Shown here in pieces: positions 1 to 8,842 of a DNA stretch of 64,000 nucleotides (position 1 is its first letter; each line of letters begins with the position of its first letter). The DNA is from Amarobacter sp964507025 (GTDB taxonomy: Bacteria; Chloroflexota; Dehalococcoidia; Tepidiformales; Tepidiformaceae), in the NCBI GenBank assembly GCA_964507025.1, contig CAZDOK010000007.1, forward strand, positions 98,146-162,145. Reading direction: 5' to 3'. Below the pieces are notes generated by a model that did not search any database, was not told the origin of the DNA, and saw only the letters and a program-made list of their open reading frames with translations. Both the position numbers and the translations under genes were made by a program.

Positions 1-26
1 CGAGCCGGGTTTGCGACGTTCGCCAT
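1..26 (-). CDS. Start of a gene running off the left edge (partial)
   Basis: Only the first eight codons are inside the window, reading M-A-N-V-A-N-P-A from an ATG at 26. The reason to call it is the promoter: TACACT lies seven bases before the ATG, the same leaderless arrangement seen at many genes here. The function cannot be judged from this fragment. It would be the downstream neighbour of the gene at 70-486 on the same strand. Confidence 0.45.
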
Positions 27-33
27 GGTGCGG

Positions 34-39
34 AGTGTA
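34..39 (-). promoter_or_regulatory. -10 box TACACT, leaderless type
   Basis: TACACT on the minus strand, seven bases before the ATG at 26. At the normal -10 to start distance, transcription would begin at or next to the start codon. Confidence 0.45.
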
Positions 40-69
40 GCCGGTGCTGCGAATCCGGGAAAACCGCGA

Positions 70-486
70 TCAGGCGGCGGCCGGCCGGCCATGGAGTTCG
101 AAGGCGATATCGCCGAGGCTCAGGAGCGCGCCGACCAGCTCGACGGAGCCATCGTGAGATACGCGTGCGACATCACCAAGGAAGGCAGCCACCTCGGCGC
201 TTGGGCCTTCGCCATAGAAGGAAAGCGGCCTGAGGACGCCGAGGCTGGTGCTGCAGAGCACCCGCCCACTGTCATCGCGCGCAGCGAGGGCGAGGGCGAC
301 GTGGTCGATACCATAGGGACGGCGCATGTGGCCCATCGAAAGGCGCACCCACGAGAGAATGTCGTCGACAAGGGAGGCACTGGCGACGGGGCTCTCAAGG
401 CGCCAGCGCGCCTCGCGAACGCCCACGCCTTCACGGATCAGGCGTTCGACGCGACGGTGGACCGGACGGCGGCTGAAGAACGGCAT
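70..486 (-). CDS. Hypothetical protein, 138 aa
   Basis: I do not recognise this family. The product starts MPFFSRRPVHRR and is a soluble-looking alpha/beta protein with no membrane segment. The last third (V-S-H-D-G-S-V-E-L-V-G-A-L-L-S-L-G-D) looks like a compact beta-rich domain. The reading frame stays open far upstream to 1146, but that extension runs antisense through two better genes, so the internal ATG at 486 was chosen. It lies head to head with the gene starting at 592. No clear Shine-Dalgarno is visible. It is probably real because its amino-acid composition is normal, unlike the overlapping frames. Confidence 0.6.
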   Translation of the reverse strand: MPFFSRRPVHRRVERLIREGVGVREARWRLESPVASASLVDDILSWVRLSMGHMRRPYGIDHVALALAARDDSGRVLCSTSLGVLRPLSFYGEGPSAEVAAFLGDVARVSHDGSVELVGALLSLGDIAFELHGRPAAA

Positions 487-591
487 GTGCCCTGAGTTTC
501 GGCACGGGCGGTTGTGTTCTTGGTTGCAATTGGGTGCCAGCGACCGGGGCGCTGGCCGGGCCGGGCAGTAGCCCGTACACTCGGAGATCGC

Positions 592-1041
592 GTGGACAAC
601 GATTTTAGTGTCGATCTGGACGAGATCGCGGCGACCATTCGCACGCACGACGTGGTGATCGTGAGGTTCATCACGCTGGGCCAGCGGCTGTTGCTCGACT
701 TCCGGGCGAGCGAGATCGACGGGCCGCTCGTGCGGCTGGTGGAGCCGGTCCGGAACGTGCAGGAACGCTATGCGAACCTCCGGCAACTCAGGCCGCGATT
801 CGGCAATCCGGAGAAGATTGTTGCGGTGTTCTGGCCGCGTTTCGCGGCATCGCTGGAATCGACGGGCCTCTGGCGCCAGATCGCGGAGCGGATCATTGAA
901 ACCGGGCACGCCGAATCGGTACGGGCTGCCGCCGAAGTGATGAGCGAACTGGCGGAACTGGAACGCGCGCACCAGCGATCCGCAATCCGTGGGGGCGACC
1001 GGTTTCGGACGCTGTGGAGCGCCTCGCCGGCGCCGCGCTAG
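592..1041 (+). CDS. Hypothetical protein, 149 aa
   Basis: Not recognised. The GTG at 592 (VDNDFSVDLDEIAATIRTHD) is preferred over an upstream ATG at 514 because the first 26 residues of the longer frame are low-complexity and arginine/glycine rich. A TACACT box at 576-581 also precedes this GTG by ten bases. The protein is mostly helical and charged in its C-terminal half (S-E-L-A-E-L-E-R-A-H-Q) and has no signal peptide. Its end overlaps or abuts the metallopeptidase gene, so the two may be co-transcribed. Confidence 0.6.
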   Translation: MDNDFSVDLDEIAATIRTHDVVIVRFITLGQRLLLDFRASEIDGPLVRLVEPVRNVQERYANLRQLRPRFGNPEKIVAVFWPRFAASLESTGLWRQIAERIIETGHAESVRAAAEVMSELAELERAHQRSAIRGGDRFRTLWSASPAPR

Positions 1042-1420
1042 GAGCCAGGGACTGGAACGGCGTGAATTCCGGAGGCTCGTGCGCGAGGCAGTCGCCTCGT
1101 TGCCACCGGAACTGCTGCGGAACGTGCACAACGTTGACATCGTCATCGAGCGCCGGCCGACCGCACTCGATCGGAAGGCGGCGGGAATTGGGCCGCGCGG
1201 TCTGTTACTCGGGCTGTATCACGGCATTCCGCTCACGAAACGAGGCGAGAACTACAACCTGGTTGCACCGGATAAGATCAGCATCTATCAGGAGCACATC
1301 GAGGCGATCTGCTCGAACGACGACGAGATTCGCGAACAAGTGCGCAAAACAGTATTGCACGAACTGGGTCACTATTTCGGGATCGATGACGACCGCCTGC
1401 ACGAACTCGGAATGGGCTAG
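989..1420 (+). CDS. Minigluzincin-type metallopeptidase family protein (PF06262-like)
   Basis: The C-terminal half carries the zinc-protease motif H-E-L-G-H-Y-F-G-I-D-D-D followed by R-L-H-E-L-G. This is the HExxHxxGxxD pattern of the small one-domain metallopeptidase family of about 110-140 residues. The family is widespread in Actinobacteria and Chloroflexota and its substrate is unknown. The start is uncertain. The ATG at 989 overlaps the previous gene by 53 bases and adds an arginine-rich leader. The family-like N-terminus (L-E-R-R-E-F-R-R-L-V) begins at a CTG at 1052, six bases after GGAG at 1042-1045, so initiation there is plausible. It is probably cytoplasmic. Confidence 0.8.
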   Translation: MGATGFGRCGAPRRRRARSQGLERREFRRLVREAVASLPPELLRNVHNVDIVIERRPTALDRKAAGIGPRGLLLGLYHGIPLTKRGENYNLVAPDKISIYQEHIEAICSNDDEIREQVRKTVLHELGHYFGIDDDRLHELGMG

Positions 1421-1519
1421 GTTGGACCGGTGCCAGCCATGGCATTGGTTGTACCTGGAGGTAATGAAACGGTATCGAGGCAATTGACCGAAGCGGGACG
1501 GGATGCGTAGGTTGGGACG

Positions 1520-2959
1520 GTGACGAGCCGTGTCGAGGATTCCAGGCTCGCCGCCATACCAGAGCGGCGCCGGGCGAGGCCGCGAGCACGGTCGGCGCCC
1601 CGCGTAACGGCTTCCCAGCGTTTCCTCTTCGTCCTCGCGCTCTTTACCTTCGGCCTGGCGTCGATGTACACCAGCATCGCGCTCCTGGCACGGGTGACGC
1701 CGGCGCTCTTTCCCGGGAAGTCACTGACGAACCTGGCGATCATTCGTCCACTTGCCAGCCTGGATACGCCGCTGGTGGGGATCAAGGATCCCGGAGCGAA
1801 CAGCGTGTTCAACGAGCGCATAAACATGCTCGTCCTCGGCGTCGACAAGCGTCCCGGGTGGCAGTTCGAAGACAACGCGAATGCGGGCTACCTGACCGAC
1901 ACGATCATGGTCGCAACGCTCGATCCGGTGGCGGATACGGTGAACGTCCTGAGCTTCCCGCGCGACATGTGGATTGATATCCACAAGCCGGATGGCGTGC
2001 ACCAGGGCCGGATCAATGAGGCGTACGGCATCGGTGTGCGCGATTCCGGGTCCATCAAGGGTGGCGTGGAACAGCTGAAGCGTGACCTGAAGGAGAACTT
2101 CGGGATCGAGATCAAGCACTACGTGATCCTGGACTTCGAGGGCGTCGAGCGGCTGGTCGACTCCCTTGGCGGCGTGGAAGTGGATGTGCCCTACGACCTC
2201 TCGGTGCCGGACTGGTACTACAGCAACGACGACCAGAACGCGACCTGGGTGAGCTTCCCTCCGGGCCTGAACCAGCTCGATGGCTACCACGCCGTAGCCT
2301 TCGGCCGCCACCGCGAATATGACAGCGACCTGAAGCGCGTGAAGCGCCAGCAGCTGGTGTTGGAGTCGGCGCTCCGGAAGGCGTTCTCGATCGGGCTCCT
2401 GAACCGGAACACGAAGGACCTGTGGGATGCGTACTCGGGAATGGTGAAGACCGACATCCCCTACTCCAAGTTCCCGGGGTATGCGCTCGCCCTGAAGGAC
2501 ACGAACGGCCGGCTCAAGACGTTCTCGCTCGGAGACCCGGTGAATGACGTGCCGACGATGACGCCGTTCACGACCGCTGGCGGGGCGGCGGTACTGCTCT
2601 GGAATGCGGAAAACGTGCAGTACTGGCTCAGCCAGGTGTTTACGAAGTCTGCCTATGCCGGTTCGGTGGTGGAGATCCAGAACGGCTACGGCGAGGACGG
2701 GGAGGTGCGGGTGGCGGCGCTGGGCCGGTACCTGCGTTATGTGAAAGGCCTGCCCACCGTGTACTACGGGGCCGATGCAGCTCCCCAGCCCCGAACGTCG
2801 ATAACCCTGTACGGCTCAGAGCGCCGGTCGCTGGCGGAAGACATCGCGAAGTGGATGGGTGTGCCAGCTTCGGAGATCGTGACACTGAACAAGACGGACT
2901 CGAGCCTCCCGGACGTGATCGTCACCATCGGCAAGGACTTCAAGGTCCCGGGAGGCTAG
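1520..2959 (+). CDS. LytR-CpsA-Psr (LCP) family protein with LytR_C domain
   Basis: This is a membrane-anchored enzyme of the LCP family, whose members transfer lipid-linked glycopolymers onto the cell wall. There is a cytoplasmic basic N-terminus, one transmembrane segment at about residues 34-58, an LCP domain at about 100-260, and a LytR_C-type domain over roughly the last 100 residues. Family motifs are visible: D-T-I-M-V-A-T-L-D-P, S-F-P-R-D-M-W-I-D-I, and the basic/acidic stretch G-R-H-R-E-Y-D-S-D-L-K-R-V-K-R-Q-Q that binds polyprenyl pyrophosphate. The start is GTG. Its stop codon lies in the loop of a hairpin shared with the convergent acyl-CoA dehydrogenase gene. The actual glycopolymer is unknown. 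Confidence 0.9.
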   Translation: MTSRVEDSRLAAIPERRRARPRARSAPRVTASQRFLFVLALFTFGLASMYTSIALLARVTPALFPGKSLTNLAIIRPLASLDTPLVGIKDPGANSVFNERINMLVLGVDKRPGWQFEDNANAGYLTDTIMVATLDPVADTVNVLSFPRDMWIDIHKPDGVHQGRINEAYGIGVRDSGSIKGGVEQLKRDLKENFGIEIKHYVILDFEGVERLVDSLGGVEVDVPYDLSVPDWYYSNDDQNATWVSFPPGLNQLDGYHAVAFGRHREYDSDLKRVKRQQLVLESALRKAFSIGLLNRNTKDLWDAYSGMVKTDIPYSKFPGYALALKDTNGRLKTFSLGDPVNDVPTMTPFTTAGGAAVLLWNAENVQYWLSQVFTKSAYAGSVVEIQNGYGEDGEVRVAALGRYLRYVKGLPTVYYGADAAPQPRTSITLYGSERRSLAEDIAKWMGVPASEIVTLNKTDSSLPDVIVTIGKDFKVPGG

Positions 2960-2968
2960 GCTCCCGGG
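2947..2968. terminator. Bidirectional terminator-like hairpin
   Basis: CCCGGGAG (2947-2954) and CTCCCGGG (2961-2968) form a perfect 8-bp stem with a 6-base loop. The loop holds the stop codon of the LCP gene, and the convergent gene's stop follows immediately at 2969. There is no long T-run on either side. Confidence 0.55.
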
Positions 2969-4150
2969 TTACTCGGCCGCCCGTGGCGGCTCCGGGGGCT
3001 CATCGAGCGCCGTGCGAGCGACCTGCTCGAGCGCCCGGTCTTCCAGTGGCGGATTGTGGAGCGCGGCACGCACATCACGGTAGTAGCGCTGGATCGGGCG
3101 GCGCTTCTGGAGGCTGACACCGCCCACCACGCGCATCGCAAGGTCCACCGCCTCGATGCAGTTGTTCAGCGTGTCGATCTTGGCCATGGCGATGCGGTCG
3201 AGGGCCGGCGGTGGGGTGAGCAGCTGGCGTTCCCAGGCACCGCACGCGTCTTCCATGAGCGCCCGGCTACGGTGGATGAGGAGATCGATGCGGGCGATCC
3301 GGGTACGCACCCCGGGGTACTCCTTGATCGTGCGGTTGGAGTTGGGCGTCCGCTCGCGCGCGAACGCGACGGCGTAATTGCGCGCGGCCATGGCGACACC
3401 GATGGTGGTGGCGCAGAGGCCGAGGGCGAACCAGGCAATGCCTGCGCCGCCGCGGGCATCGTGCTGGCCGACCAGTCGCCGGTTGAGGAGCCGATCGGGA
3501 GGCAGGTAGATGTCGTCGAGGACGACATCGTGGGAACCGGTCGCCCGCATCGAAAGGCTGTCCCAGGTTTCCTCGATACGCAGCCCGGGGTCGGTGCGGA
3601 GGACCATGAAGTTCGCAAGTTCCGGCGGGCCGTCCCGGTCCGGGGCGACGCGGGCGAGGACGATGAAGTGATGGAGCAGGGGCGCGAGGGTGGTGAACGT
3701 CTTGCGGCCCGCCAACCGCCAGCCGTCTTCCACCGGCGCGGCCGTGGTGTCGGGCAGGCCGCCTCCCGCGGGGCTGCCCAGGCCCTCCTCCGTAGCGACG
3801 GTGTTCACCAGGTGGCCAAGCTCGACGGCGCCAAGGCACATCCGCTCGAACCACTCGGCGGGGTAGGAAGGGGCGTCCCGCTCCTGGCCGAAAGTCTTCA
3901 GGTGCATCATGAAGGCGAGCGCCGTCGAGCCATCGGCGCCGGCAATCGCTTCGAGCACCCCGAGATAGGTGCGGAGCGAGGCTTCAGCGCCCCCGAAGCG
4001 GCGCGGCACGGTCAGCCGGTAGAAGCCGGCGTCGCGGAGGCCGGCGAAGTTCTCGAAGGGGAAGGAGCCCTCGAGATCGTGGCGCTCGGCGCGGGCCGCG
4101 AAGGAGGGGGCGAGGTCGCGGGCGCGGGCAACCCAGTCGATCGAGGACAT
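2969..4150 (-). CDS. Acyl-CoA dehydrogenase family protein
   Basis: This is a 393-residue FAD enzyme of the acyl-CoA dehydrogenase fold: N-terminal helical domain (about 1-120), beta-barrel middle domain (about 125-225) and C-terminal helical domain. Characteristic stretches are A-G-A-D-G-S-T-A-L-A-F near residue 90 and M-R-A-T-G-S-H-D-V-V-L-D-D-I at the middle/C-terminal junction. The exact substrate cannot be read from the sequence. Some relatives with this RATGSHDVVLDD motif are flavin-dependent hydroxylases rather than dehydrogenases. It lies downstream of the MmpL gene on the same strand but has its own TACACT box six bases before the ATG. Confidence 0.88.
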   Translation of the reverse strand: MSSIDWVARARDLAPSFAARAERHDLEGSFPFENFAGLRDAGFYRLTVPRRFGGAEASLRTYLGVLEAIAGADGSTALAFMMHLKTFGQERDAPSYPAEWFERMCLGAVELGHLVNTVATEEGLGSPAGGGLPDTTAAPVEDGWRLAGRKTFTTLAPLLHHFIVLARVAPDRDGPPELANFMVLRTDPGLRIEETWDSLSMRATGSHDVVLDDIYLPPDRLLNRRLVGQHDARGGAGIAWFALGLCATTIGVAMAARNYAVAFARERTPNSNRTIKEYPGVRTRIARIDLLIHRSRALMEDACGAWERQLLTPPPALDRIAMAKIDTLNNCIEAVDLAMRVVGGVSLQKRRPIQRYYRDVRAALHNPPLEDRALEQVARTALDEPPEPPRAAE

Positions 4151-4156
4151 GGAAGG

Positions 4157-4162
4157 AGTGTA
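4157..4162 (-). promoter_or_regulatory. -10 box TACACT, leaderless type
   Basis: TACACT ends six bases before the ATG at 4150 on the minus strand. No convincing -35 hexamer is visible. Confidence 0.5.
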
Positions 4163-4204
4163 GCCGGGTCGGGCTGACCTGGCTGATCGAGCTGATGAGG
4201 ATGT

Positions 4205-6397
4205 CTACTTGCCGCCGGCAGCAGGCAGCTGGGCGGCCGGACCGTGCTCCGAGGGGCCCTCGATGTGGAGGTTCGGCAGGATGCGGTCGAGCCAGCGTGG
4301 CATCCACCAGTTCGCCTCCCGCAGGAGCTCCATGGTCGATGGCACGAGGAAGAGGCGGACGATGGTGGCATCGACGAAGATGGCAGTGGCGAGGCCGATG
4401 CCGAACTGCTTGATGATGCGATCGGGGCCGAGTACGAATGACAGGAAGACGGTGACCATGATGGCCGCCGCGGCGGTGATGACCCGGGCGGTGGCGGTGA
4501 GGCCGTTGGCAACCGCGATCTCGGTGTTGCGCGTGAGGAGGTATTCCTCGCGGATGCGGCTGATGAGGAAGACTTCGTAATCCATGGAGAGGCCGAAGAG
4601 GATGGCGAACATCATCATCGGCAGGAAGACTTCGACCGGGCCCTTATCGACGCCTACGATGCCCGCGAACCAGCCCCACTGGAAGATGGCGACGATCACG
4701 CCATATGCGGCGCCGATGGAGAGCAGGTTCATGATCGCGGCCTTGATGGCGACCACAACCGAGCGGAACACGGCGGTTAGGAGCAGAAAGCTCACGCCGA
4801 TGACTCCCGCGAAGAGGAGGGGCATGCGCTCGCCGATGCGAGTGGCCGCATCGACGTTACCTGCCGTGGCACCCGAGACGTAGTACTGCCCGCCGCCAGT
4901 ATCGATGGCATCGAGGACGGTCCCGCGGAGGCGCTTGACGAGGTCGGTGGTTGCATCGTCCTGGGGCTTGGTGGTTGGCATGATCGTGATGACCGCCGTA
5001 TCGCCAGCCGGGTTCAGAACCGGCGGGAAGACCCGTGCGACCCCGGGCGTCGCTGCGACAGCTTCCTCGACGGCGGGAATGGAATCCTGGCCGCCCTCCG
5101 CGAAGTCGCCGACGATCACCAGCGGGCCGTTGAAGCCCGGGCCGAAGCCCTTCGCGAGCAGGTCGTAGGCGCGGCGGCTCTGGAGGTGGGGGCTTCCGTT
5201 GCCCGCATCGGTGAAGCCAAGGTCCATGGAGAGGATGGGGACGGAGAGGCCGAGCAGGAGTGCCGATGAGGAGACGGCGTAGAGCAGCGGGCGACGCTGG
5301 ATCGCCCGGCTGAGGCGGAACCAGATACTCGATTCGTCGACGCCTTCGGTCTGGTGGAGGAACGGCACCTTCAGGCTGTCGATGCGGTGGCCCACCAGCG
5401 AGAGGGCCGCGGGCGTGATGGTGAGGGCCACGACCACGGCCAGGAGGACCACGATGGCGCCCGCGGTGCCGAGCATGGCGACGAAGGGAAGGCCCATGAC
5501 GAAGAGGCCCATGAAGGCGAGGGCAACCACCGCGCCAGCGAAGATGACCGCCCGGCCCGCGGTAGTGACGGCAATGACAACCGAGTCCTCGACGGAGCGG
5601 CCGGCGTGGAGCCCTTCGCGAAACCGGGTGACCACGAGAAGGCTGTAGTCGATCCCGACGCCAATGCCGATCATCGCGGCGAACTGGGTGCTGAAATCGG
5701 GAAAGCCGAACCAGCGGGAGAGGATGCCGAGCATGGCAAAGCCCGCGCCGAGCCCGAAGAGCGCGGCGGCGATGGGCAGCCCCATGGCGACAACCGACCC
5801 AAAGGCGATGAGCAGGATGAACACGGCGGCGATGAGCCCGTAGATCTCAGAACCGATTTCGGGCTGCTCGTTGAACTCGATCAGGCGTCCTCCCGCTACG
5901 GCTGTCAGAGCCGGGGTCGAATGCTCTTCGACCGTGCTCAGGATGCCCTCGACCGTGGAGCGCGGCACTTCTCGGACGGTGAGGTCGAAATGCACGACCG
6001 CGCGGGCAATGGTGCCATCGGGGGAGATGTACCCAGGGCCCTCAAAGGGGGATTCGATGTCCGCCACATCCGGCAGCGCAGCAACCTTCGTGAGGGCGGC
6101 ATCGATCTCGCCTCGTGCGTTTTCGACCCCGGCGGGCGCCTCGAAGACGATGACCGCCTCGCCGCCAGCACGGGAAGGGAAGCGGCTTTCCAGGAGGTCG
6201 AACGCGCGCTGAGATTCGGAGCCCGGGAGGCTGAACTCGGTCGAAAACTCGCCTCCGAACCGGGCGAGCCCCCCAACCAGGGCGGCAAGGGCCACGATCC
6301 AGGAGACAATGACCCATCCGCGATGGCGATGCGTGAACCGGGCCCAGGTTGCGAGCGGAGAACGCTGTCCATTCAACTGAGCCACGTCGTACATCAC
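4205..6397 (-). CDS. MMPL/RND-family transporter
   Basis: This is a 730-residue inner-membrane exporter of the MmpL branch of the RND superfamily. It shows the expected duplicated layout: one N-terminal transmembrane helix, an extracytoplasmic loop, a block of five helices, then a second copy of the same pattern. The first block carries the M-I-G-I-G-V-G-I-D-Y-S-L-L-V-V-T-R-F-R-E motif (GxxxDY of the proton relay) and the second block has G-L-S-M-D-Y-E-V-F-L-I-S-R-I-R-E. MmpL proteins move lipids, siderophores or drugs out using the proton gradient. The cargo here is unknown. The downstream acyl-CoA dehydrogenase makes a lipid-like cargo plausible but not shown. Confidence 0.93.
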   Translation of the reverse strand: MMYDVAQLNGQRSPLATWARFTHRHRGWVIVSWIVALAALVGGLARFGGEFSTEFSLPGSESQRAFDLLESRFPSRAGGEAVIVFEAPAGVENARGEIDAALTKVAALPDVADIESPFEGPGYISPDGTIARAVVHFDLTVREVPRSTVEGILSTVEEHSTPALTAVAGGRLIEFNEQPEIGSEIYGLIAAVFILLIAFGSVVAMGLPIAAALFGLGAGFAMLGILSRWFGFPDFSTQFAAMIGIGVGIDYSLLVVTRFREGLHAGRSVEDSVVIAVTTAGRAVIFAGAVVALAFMGLFVMGLPFVAMLGTAGAIVVLLAVVVALTITPAALSLVGHRIDSLKVPFLHQTEGVDESSIWFRLSRAIQRRPLLYAVSSSALLLGLSVPILSMDLGFTDAGNGSPHLQSRRAYDLLAKGFGPGFNGPLVIVGDFAEGGQDSIPAVEEAVAATPGVARVFPPVLNPAGDTAVITIMPTTKPQDDATTDLVKRLRGTVLDAIDTGGGQYYVSGATAGNVDAATRIGERMPLLFAGVIGVSFLLLTAVFRSVVVAIKAAIMNLLSIGAAYGVIVAIFQWGWFAGIVGVDKGPVEVFLPMMMFAILFGLSMDYEVFLISRIREEYLLTRNTEIAVANGLTATARVITAAAAIMVTVFLSFVLGPDRIIKQFGIGLATAIFVDATIVRLFLVPSTMELLREANWWMPRWLDRILPNLHIEGPSEHGPAAQLPAAGGK

Positions 6398-6545
6398 CCC
6401 TCCGGATCGACTTTGTGAAAGCCTGAACTAATCCACCTTACGAGACGATCGGGAGAATGCGCATCACCTGTAGGGCGTGTTCTGGTGAACGCCCGGGAAA
6501 GAAGGTGCTGAATGGTGGCTTAACCGGGCCGGAATTGGAGATTGC

Positions 6546-6551
6546 TATACT
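6546..6551 (+). promoter_or_regulatory. -10 box TATACT ahead of the moxR operon
   Basis: TATACT sits about 80 bases before the GTG start at 6630, inside the 232-base gap after the divergent MmpL gene. It is the best promoter candidate for the moxR-DUF58-tgpA operon. The -35 side is unconvincing. Confidence 0.4.
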
Positions 6552-6629
6552 TCCCGAATCTGACACGGGACTGCCGGGACATGCGACTGGCGTGGCGGCG
6601 GGGTCCGGGTCTGACTGGGAGACGGCTTC

Positions 6630-7580
6630 GTGGAAGACCCGAAGATAGTAGCCGAGCGGATTATTGCGAACGTCGAGCATGTGATTGTCGGGAAGTCGCG
6701 GGAGCTGCGGCTGGCAGTGACGGCGCTGCTCTGCGGCGGACACATGCTCATCGAGGACGTGCCGGGCGTGGGCAAGACCATGCTGGCCAGGGCAATCGCG
6801 GTCTCGACCGGGTGTTCTTTCCGGCGGATTCAGTTCACGCCCGACCTGCTGCCCAGCGATGTGACCGGCGTTTCGATCTACAACCAGAAGACCGGCGACT
6901 TCGAGTTCCGGGCGGGCCCGATCCTTGCCCAGGTCGTGCTGGCCGACGAAGTGAACCGGGCGACCCCAAAGACGCAGTCCGCCCTGCTGGAGGCGATGGA
7001 GGAACGGCAGGTCACGGTAGATGGCGTCACCCACAAGATGCCCGCGCCTTTCATGGTCCTCGCGACCCAGAACCCGATCGAGTACGAGGGCACCTTCCCT
7101 CTTCCCGAGGCGCAGCTCGACCGCTTCCTGATCCGCATCTACCTCGGCTACCCGAGCCCGACCGACGAAGTCCTGGTGCTCGACCAGCAGCAGACGCAAC
7201 ACCCGATCGAGTCGCTCCAGCAGGTGACCGACGCCAACGAGATCCTGCAGCTCCAGAAGGCCGTCAAGGAGATCTACGTCGACCCGCTCATCAAGCAATA
7301 CATCGTCCAGCTTTCGAACGCGACACGGGAGCACGAAGCGGTGTACCTGGGGGCAAGCCCGCGTGGATCGCTGTCCCTGTTCCGCACTGCGCAGGCAAAG
7401 GCGCTCCTCGAAGGGCGGGACTTCGTGACGCCGGATGACGTCAAGGAGCTGGCGCTGTTCACGCTGGCGCACCGCGTGATTGTGAGCCCGGGTGCCAAGG
7501 TGAAGGGCATGACGCAGGCGGACGTCATCGCGCAGTGTCTGCAGCGCGTGCCGGTGCCCGGCGCGCGGGCGCGCGTCTAG
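6630..7580 (+). CDS. MoxR-family AAA+ ATPase
   Basis: This is a 316-residue AAA+ chaperone-like ATPase. The Walker A motif is G-V-G-K-T-M-L at about residues 46-52 and the Walker B is V-V-L-A-D-E-V-N-R. It is followed by the MoxR signature A-T-Q-N-P-I-E-Y-E-G-T-F-P-L-P-E-A-Q-L-D-R-F. MoxR proteins usually help assemble or activate a partner complex. Here the next two genes encode a DUF58 protein and a TgpA-like membrane protein, the standard neighbourhood. The start is GTG at 6630. The gap to the DUF58 gene is 11 bases, so an operon is likely. Confidence 0.93.
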   Translation: MEDPKIVAERIIANVEHVIVGKSRELRLAVTALLCGGHMLIEDVPGVGKTMLARAIAVSTGCSFRRIQFTPDLLPSDVTGVSIYNQKTGDFEFRAGPILAQVVLADEVNRATPKTQSALLEAMEERQVTVDGVTHKMPAPFMVLATQNPIEYEGTFPLPEAQLDRFLIRIYLGYPSPTDEVLVLDQQQTQHPIESLQQVTDANEILQLQKAVKEIYVDPLIKQYIVQLSNATREHEAVYLGASPRGSLSLFRTAQAKALLEGRDFVTPDDVKELALFTLAHRVIVSPGAKVKGMTQADVIAQCLQRVPVPGARARV

Positions 7581-7591
7581 GCAGCCCGGCG

Positions 7592-8842
7592 ATGAAGCAG
7601 GCGGTGCGGTCGCTTTTCGGGCCCGAGCGGCGGACGCTGACGCTCGTCCTGCTCATCCTGCTGACCTGTGTGTTCGTGGCCTATGGCACGGGCTTCTGGC
7701 TGCTCTTCCGCCTCGTGTACATCATCGCCATGGCGGTGCCAGCTGCCTGGCTGCTGGTCTGGTGGAACACGCGCGACATCGAAGCGGAAGTGGACCGGAA
7801 AACGGCCCGGGCGCAAGTGGGCCAGGAGGCCCAGGAAGTGATCGAGGTCCGGAACAAATCGTTCCTGCCGAAGGTCTGGTTGGAAGTGGAAGACCCGAGC
7901 GACCTGCCCGGCCACCGTTCGAAGCGGGTGGTGATTGTTCCGCCGCGGCGGAGCCGGAACTGGGTGGTGAACACGCCGCTGCGGCGGCGCGGCCTGTTCG
8001 ACTGGGGGCCGCTGCGATTGACGGCGGTCGACCCGTTCGGGCTCTTCCGGCGAGTGCGCGAGATCGGGGGCCAGCAGCAAATCCTGGTGTACCCCCAGGT
8101 GGTGGACCTGCCGCACTTCCAGGCGCCACCGGCGAACCTCCCCGGCGAGGGACGGTTCCGCAAGCGGACGCACTACATCACGCCGAACGCGGCGGGCATC
8201 CGCGAGTATGCACCGGGCGACGCCTTCAACCGCATCCACTGGCGGAGCACCGCTCGCACCGGCGAATTGATGGTGAAGACGTTCGAGCTCGACCCCGCGA
8301 GCGACATCTGGGTAATCCTGGATCTCGAGCGCCGGGTGAACGCCGGGCGGGACGAGGAGAGCACCGAGGAGTACGGCGTGCGAATCGCGGCGAGCGTGGC
8401 ACGCCACTACATCGTGAACAACCGGCCCGTTGGGCTGATGAGCTTCGGGCGCGACCTCCGCGTGCTGGAGCCAGAACGCGGCCAGCAGCAGCTCACGCGA
8501 ATCCTGGAAACGCTGGCCACCGCCTATGCGATTGGCGATGCGCCATTGGGCAGCCTGTTGATGGAAGAGCAGCGGCGCTTCGGGCGGCACACGACACTCG
8601 TCGTGGTCACGTCCGCGACCGACGATCACTGGCTGACGGCCATCCAATCGCTCACTCAGCGTGGGGTGCGCGCGGCAGTAGTGCTGATGGACCCCTCGAC
8701 GTTTGGGAGCGAGCGTTCGCCGCTGCTGATGTACGGCCAACTGACGGCGAGCGACATCATGACTTATGTTGTTCGTAAGGGTGACGACCTCGGACTGGCA
8801 CTGAGCCCAACCGCTACGGGAGCAGGCGCATGGCAAGCATAA
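7592..8842 (+). CDS. DUF58 domain-containing membrane protein
   Basis: A 416-residue protein with two membrane segments near the N-terminus (about residues 17-52) and a large cytoplasmic domain. The DUF58 hallmark Y-A-P-G-D-A-F-N-R-I-H-W-R-S-T-A-R-T-G appears near the middle, followed by a von Willebrand A-like fold (D-I-W-V-I-L-D-L-E). DUF58 proteins are the usual partners of MoxR ATPases, but their molecular role is not settled. The ATG at 7592 was chosen over an upstream GTG because the longer start lies inside the moxR gene and adds a low-complexity arginine-rich leader. The last 13 bases overlap the next gene. Confidence 0.9.
   Translation: MKQAVRSLFGPERRTLTLVLLILLTCVFVAYGTGFWLLFRLVYIIAMAVPAAWLLVWWNTRDIEAEVDRKTARAQVGQEAQEVIEVRNKSFLPKVWLEVEDPSDLPGHRSKRVVIVPPRRSRNWVVNTPLRRRGLFDWGPLRLTAVDPFGLFRRVREIGGQQQILVYPQVVDLPHFQAPPANLPGEGRFRKRTHYITPNAAGIREYAPGDAFNRIHWRSTARTGELMVKTFELDPASDIWVILDLERRVNAGRDEESTEEYGVRIAASVARHYIVNNRPVGLMSFGRDLRVLEPERGQQQLTRILETLATAYAIGDAPLGSLLMEEQRRFGRHTTLVVVTSATDDHWLTAIQSLTQRGVRAAVVLMDPSTFGSERSPLLMYGQLTASDIMTYVVRKGDDLGLALSPTATGAGAWQA

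Noticed and set aside
5354..6418. Long plus-strand open frame opposite the MmpL gene
   Set aside because: It is Gly/Asp/Glu/His-rich, shows no family motif and is the mirror of a clear transporter gene; a typical high-GC antisense frame.
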